From assembly GCA_963801195.1 (NCBI GenBank), contig CAWDDX010000003.1:744001-808000 (forward strand): a stretch of 64,000 nucleotides of DNA, written 5' to 3'. A program made the position numbers and the translations under genes. Position 1 is the stretch's first letter; each line of letters starts with the position of its first letter. Under the pieces are notes generated by a model. The model saw nothing but the letters and a program-made list of their open reading frames with translations. It did no database searches and was not told where the DNA came from. The DNA comes from SZUA-36 sp963801195. GTDB lineage: Bacteria; Pseudomonadota; Gammaproteobacteria; Xanthomonadales; SZUA-36. Shown here one piece after another: positions 61,586-64,000 of this stretch.

Positions 61586-64000
61586 AAGCCCCTCCAAAAA
61601 ATATCGGCGAAAACACGGATTGGCGCAGTCTGCCAGGTTCCCTGTTGCAGCGTGTCGAACAGCTTAACCCTTTTATATTGATCGGTATTGGCGTTGTCTT
61701 TCTGATTTTGGTGGCGGTACTTTTTTTTACCGGCGGCACCAGTCGCGAAGGAAACGATGCAAAGCTCAAAGAAGCTGAACAGGTTATCGGACACGTCAAC
61801 GAGTTTGTCCAGAATTTCAGTCGCGTACTCAAAGACCAGCAGGTGCAGGAACTGGCGGCCATAGCGGCCGAAGACCCGGACAAGTTACAGAACCTGAAGC
61901 AGTACGTCAGCGGCCGTATCCCGGACCTGATTGAAATCGACCTGTACCCTGCCGATCTGGAATCGCTGCGCGCAGCCGATCTTGATCCTTTTGGATATGC
62001 CGTACTCGACATGTTACTGATTGCAGAAAAATCCGGTCTGGCGCCGGCGCAGATTCATGGCAACGATGAAGGGTCTTACCTGGCGATGGCGGTACGGGTC
62101 GGTGATGAGAAAGCGCCGAAAGGGTATTTACTCGTAAAAATGAAGCCGGACGCCCTGATCTCGACATTCAGGGCAGCCTTGTCCGACCCCGGAGCCTTTG
62201 CACTGGATCAATACAATGGCCGGTTCAAGCCAACGTTTCTGAGTGAACTCGCAATAAAACCCGCTGCCTCCGAGCGTATCGTTTGGCTCCAGGTCCCTTC
62301 GGCGCTGTTCCGGGTTGGGTTTATACAGAGAACCGGGGTCAGTGTTTCATTGGGTGTGTCCGGGCTGCTGCTTTTTGTTTTCGGACTCCTGTTCCTGGGA
62401 TTTGGCTTGCTGTTAAAACTGCGTCCGGGACTACCGAAGTCTGCCGGCGAGCCAGCGCAGGAGTTGCACGAAGAACCCGTTCAAATCGGAACCTCCGTAC
62501 AGACCGATGGTTCGGAAAAGCAACAGGAAGCGGTTAGCCAGCCAAACGGTGACCCGGCTTCAACTGAACCGTCTTCCTCCGAACCGCCACCGGCAAGCAC
62601 CAGCAAACAAGCAGGCGCAGATTCGGGGGATGGCCTCGGTGCCATCGATTTACCGGATCTCGGGTTTAGCCTGGAGAAACCGAACACACCCCGCAAGAAG
62701 GTTTTTCCACCTGTGGAACTGACAGAAAGCATCTTCCGGGCCTACGACATACGCGGTATCGTTGGTGAAACCCTGGATTCCGACGTTTCCTACCAAGTGG
62801 GCCAGGTCGTTGGCACGCTCACGCTGGAAGCAAACGCGGCACCTGTGGTGGTCGCCCGTGATGGCAGGGAATCCGGCGTGGATCTCATCCAGGGGCTGAT
62901 CAGGGGTATTGCATCCACCGGCTGTGACGTGGTGGATATTGGTGCTGTACCGACCGGTGTGCTGTACTTCGCCGCCTACGATATTGGCAGTGCCACGGGT
63001 GTCATGGTGACCGGTAGCCACAACCCGCCGGAATACAATGGAATCAAGATATTGATCGGTGGTGTTACGCTGGCCGGCGAGCAGATTGCCGATATCTACC
63101 AACGTATCAAGAACGGTAACGTCCGTGTGGGCAAGGGCAAGATAAGCGAAAAGGATATGCTTGACCGTTACCGGGAGCGTATTGCCAGCGATATCCAGCT
63201 GGCCAAGCCGTTGAAAGTCATTGCCGACTGCGGAAACGGTATTGGCGGCGTCGTTGCCGCCAATGTTTTGCGTGATATCGGTGCCGAGGTCATTACGCTG
63301 TTTGACGAGGTAGATGGCAATTTTCCGAACCATCACCCGGACCCCAGTGAACCCAAAAACCTGTCGGACCTGATCGAAGCGGTCCGGTTGATGGGAGCGG
63401 ATATCGGTGTCGCTTTCGATGGAGACGCCGACCGCCTTGGCGTGGTCACATCGGTCGGGGAAATTATTTACGCAGACCGGCTGATGATGCTTTTTGCAGA
63501 AGACGTCCTCAGCAGGGTGCCGGGCTCGACCATCATTTATGACGTGAAGTGTACCGGACACTTACATCATGTCATCGAGGAAGCCGGCGGCAAGGCCATG
63601 ATGTATAAAACCGGTCACTCGCTGATCAAGAACAAGATGAGGGAGGTCGGTGCGCCCTTTGCTGGTGAAATGAGCGGTCACTTTTTCTTCAAGGAGCGCT
63701 GGTACGGTTTTGATTGCGGAATCTATTCCGCGTGCAGGCTTTTGGAAATACTTGCGGCCGATGAGCGAGACCCTCAACAGATACTCCACGAACTTCCCAA
63801 CAGCTTCAGCACACCGGAACTGAAACTCCAGATGCAAGAAGGGGAAAACCACGCATTCATTGAGCAGATGCAGGAAAAGGCGCGGTTTGCCGACGCCAGG
63901 GTGACCACCATCGACGGCGTTCGCGCAGATTTTTCGGATGGCTGGGGTCTGGTTCGCGCCTCCAATACCACGCCGGTCCTGGTCTTGCGGTTTGAATCCG
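61582..64000 (+). CDS. algC: phosphomannomutase/phosphoglucomutase AlgC-type with N-terminal membrane domain (cut by window end)
   Basis: Open to the window end, 806 codons so far. The catalytic part starts near residue 385: SIFRAYDIRGIVGETL, the phosphoserine loop VMVTGSHNPPEYNGIKIL (near 475), metal loop AFDGDADRLGVV (near 615) and GEMSGHFFFKERWYG (sugar-binding). It makes mannose-1-P or glucose-1-P for LPS and exopolysaccharide. Before it lie two membrane segments (about 28-47 and 253-282) around a periplasmic region of some 200 residues, then a Pro/Ser-rich linker. This long form is known in some gammaproteobacteria; the outer part may sense something. ATGA overlap with dut. Confidence 0.92.
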   Translation, partial: MKAPPKNIGENTDWRSLPGSLLQRVEQLNPFILIGIGVVFLILVAVLFFTGGTSREGNDAKLKEAEQVIGHVNEFVQNFSRVLKDQQVQELAAIAAEDPDKLQNLKQYVSGRIPDLIEIDLYPADLESLRAADLDPFGYAVLDMLLIAEKSGLAPAQIHGNDEGSYLAMAVRVGDEKAPKGYLLVKMKPDALISTFRAALSDPGAFALDQYNGRFKPTFLSELAIKPAASERIVWLQVPSALFRVGFIQRTGVSVSLGVSGLLLFVFGLLFLGFGLLLKLRPGLPKSAGEPAQELHEEPVQIGTSVQTDGSEKQQEAVSQPNGDPASTEPSSSEPPPASTSKQAGADSGDGLGAIDLPDLGFSLEKPNTPRKKVFPPVELTESIFRAYDIRGIVGETLDSDVSYQVGQVVGTLTLEANAAPVVVARDGRESGVDLIQGLIRGIASTGCDVVDIGAVPTGVLYFAAYDIGSATGVMVTGSHNPPEYNGIKILIGGVTLAGEQIADIYQRIKNGNVRVGKGKISEKDMLDRYRERIASDIQLAKPLKVIADCGNGIGGVVAANVLRDIGAEVITLFDEVDGNFPNHHPDPSEPKNLSDLIEAVRLMGADIGVAFDGDADRLGVVTSVGEIIYADRLMMLFAEDVLSRVPGSTIIYDVKCTGHLHHVIEEAGGKAMMYKTGHSLIKNKMREVGAPFAGEMSGHFFFKERWYGFDCGIYSACRLLEILAADERDPQQILHELPNSFSTPELKLQMQEGENHAFIEQMQEKARFADARVTTIDGVRADFSDGWGLVRASNTTPVLVLRFES

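Noticed and set aside
1..64000. Prophage, transposon, CRISPR, tRNA or rRNA
   Set aside because: No integrase, transposase, phage structural gene, regular direct-repeat array or cloverleaf/ribosomal RNA pattern was found.

Overview
The window reads as a continuous, gene-dense piece of a gammaproteobacterial chromosome. Evidence: conserved gammaproteobacterial neighbourhoods (aroQ-accB-accC-prmA; radC-rpmB-rpmG-mutM; dut-algC; groES-groEL), an LPS core gene (waaA), GlnE, Mpl and an RND efflux operon. I cannot name the species. There is no prophage, integrase, transposase, CRISPR array, rRNA or tRNA that I can support.

Layout. 0-8 kb (minus strand): waaA, an O-antigen-ligase-like protein, a family-4 glycosyltransferase, a small CHCC zinc-finger protein, glnE and an ArsB/NhaD-type permease. 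8-11 kb: groEL and groES behind a good sigma-32 promoter, then a DksA/TraR-type protein. 11-13 kb (plus): an ECF sigma factor, its probable anti-sigma factor and two DUF4252 paralogues. 13-20 kb: an orphan secreted protein, a DUF192 protein, a cAMP-phosphodiesterase-like protein, PspC, a TTG-start rubredoxin, hemL, an acyltransferase and an SDR. 20-25 kb: a DedA-PAP2-LssY fusion, a Lon-N protein, mpl, an unknown membrane protein and adk. 25-33 kb: a PPi-type phosphofructokinase, an M28 peptidase and two different membrane pyrophosphatases. 33-41 kb: an RND pump with its TetR regulator, a DsbD with a duplicated N-terminal domain, and a TlpA-like thioredoxin. 41-46 kb: aroQ-accB-accC-prmA-methyltransferase, a polysaccharide deacetylase and a possible acyltransferase. 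46.8-47.2 kb: a gene-free stretch holding two large inverted-repeat elements. 47-55 kb: soluble pyrophosphatase, a cyanophycin set (cyanophycinase, cyanophycin synthetase, a Mur-ligase-only homologue), thymidine kinase, a small membrane protein and a JmjC/cupin protein. 55-64 kb: a trans-sulfuration-type PLP enzyme, mutM and hyuA (both with many frameshifts), rpmG, rpmB, radC, dut and the start of an algC-type gene with an N-terminal membrane extension.

How the genes work together. The strongest theme is pyrophosphate energetics. PPi-PFK, one K+-dependent-type and one K+-independent-type membrane PPase, and a soluble PPase give the cell several ways to spend PPi, either in glycolysis or as ion gradient. 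A second theme is nitrogen storage as cyanophycin, with synthesis and hydrolysis genes side by side. A third is envelope building and envelope stress: LPS, Mpl recycling, the ECF/DUF4252 system, RND efflux and Dsb electron transfer.

Caveat: between about 56.6 and 59.5 kb two neighbouring genes on opposite strands carry at least a dozen one-base frameshifts while their motifs stay intact. That suggests local sequence error at least as strongly as true gene decay.
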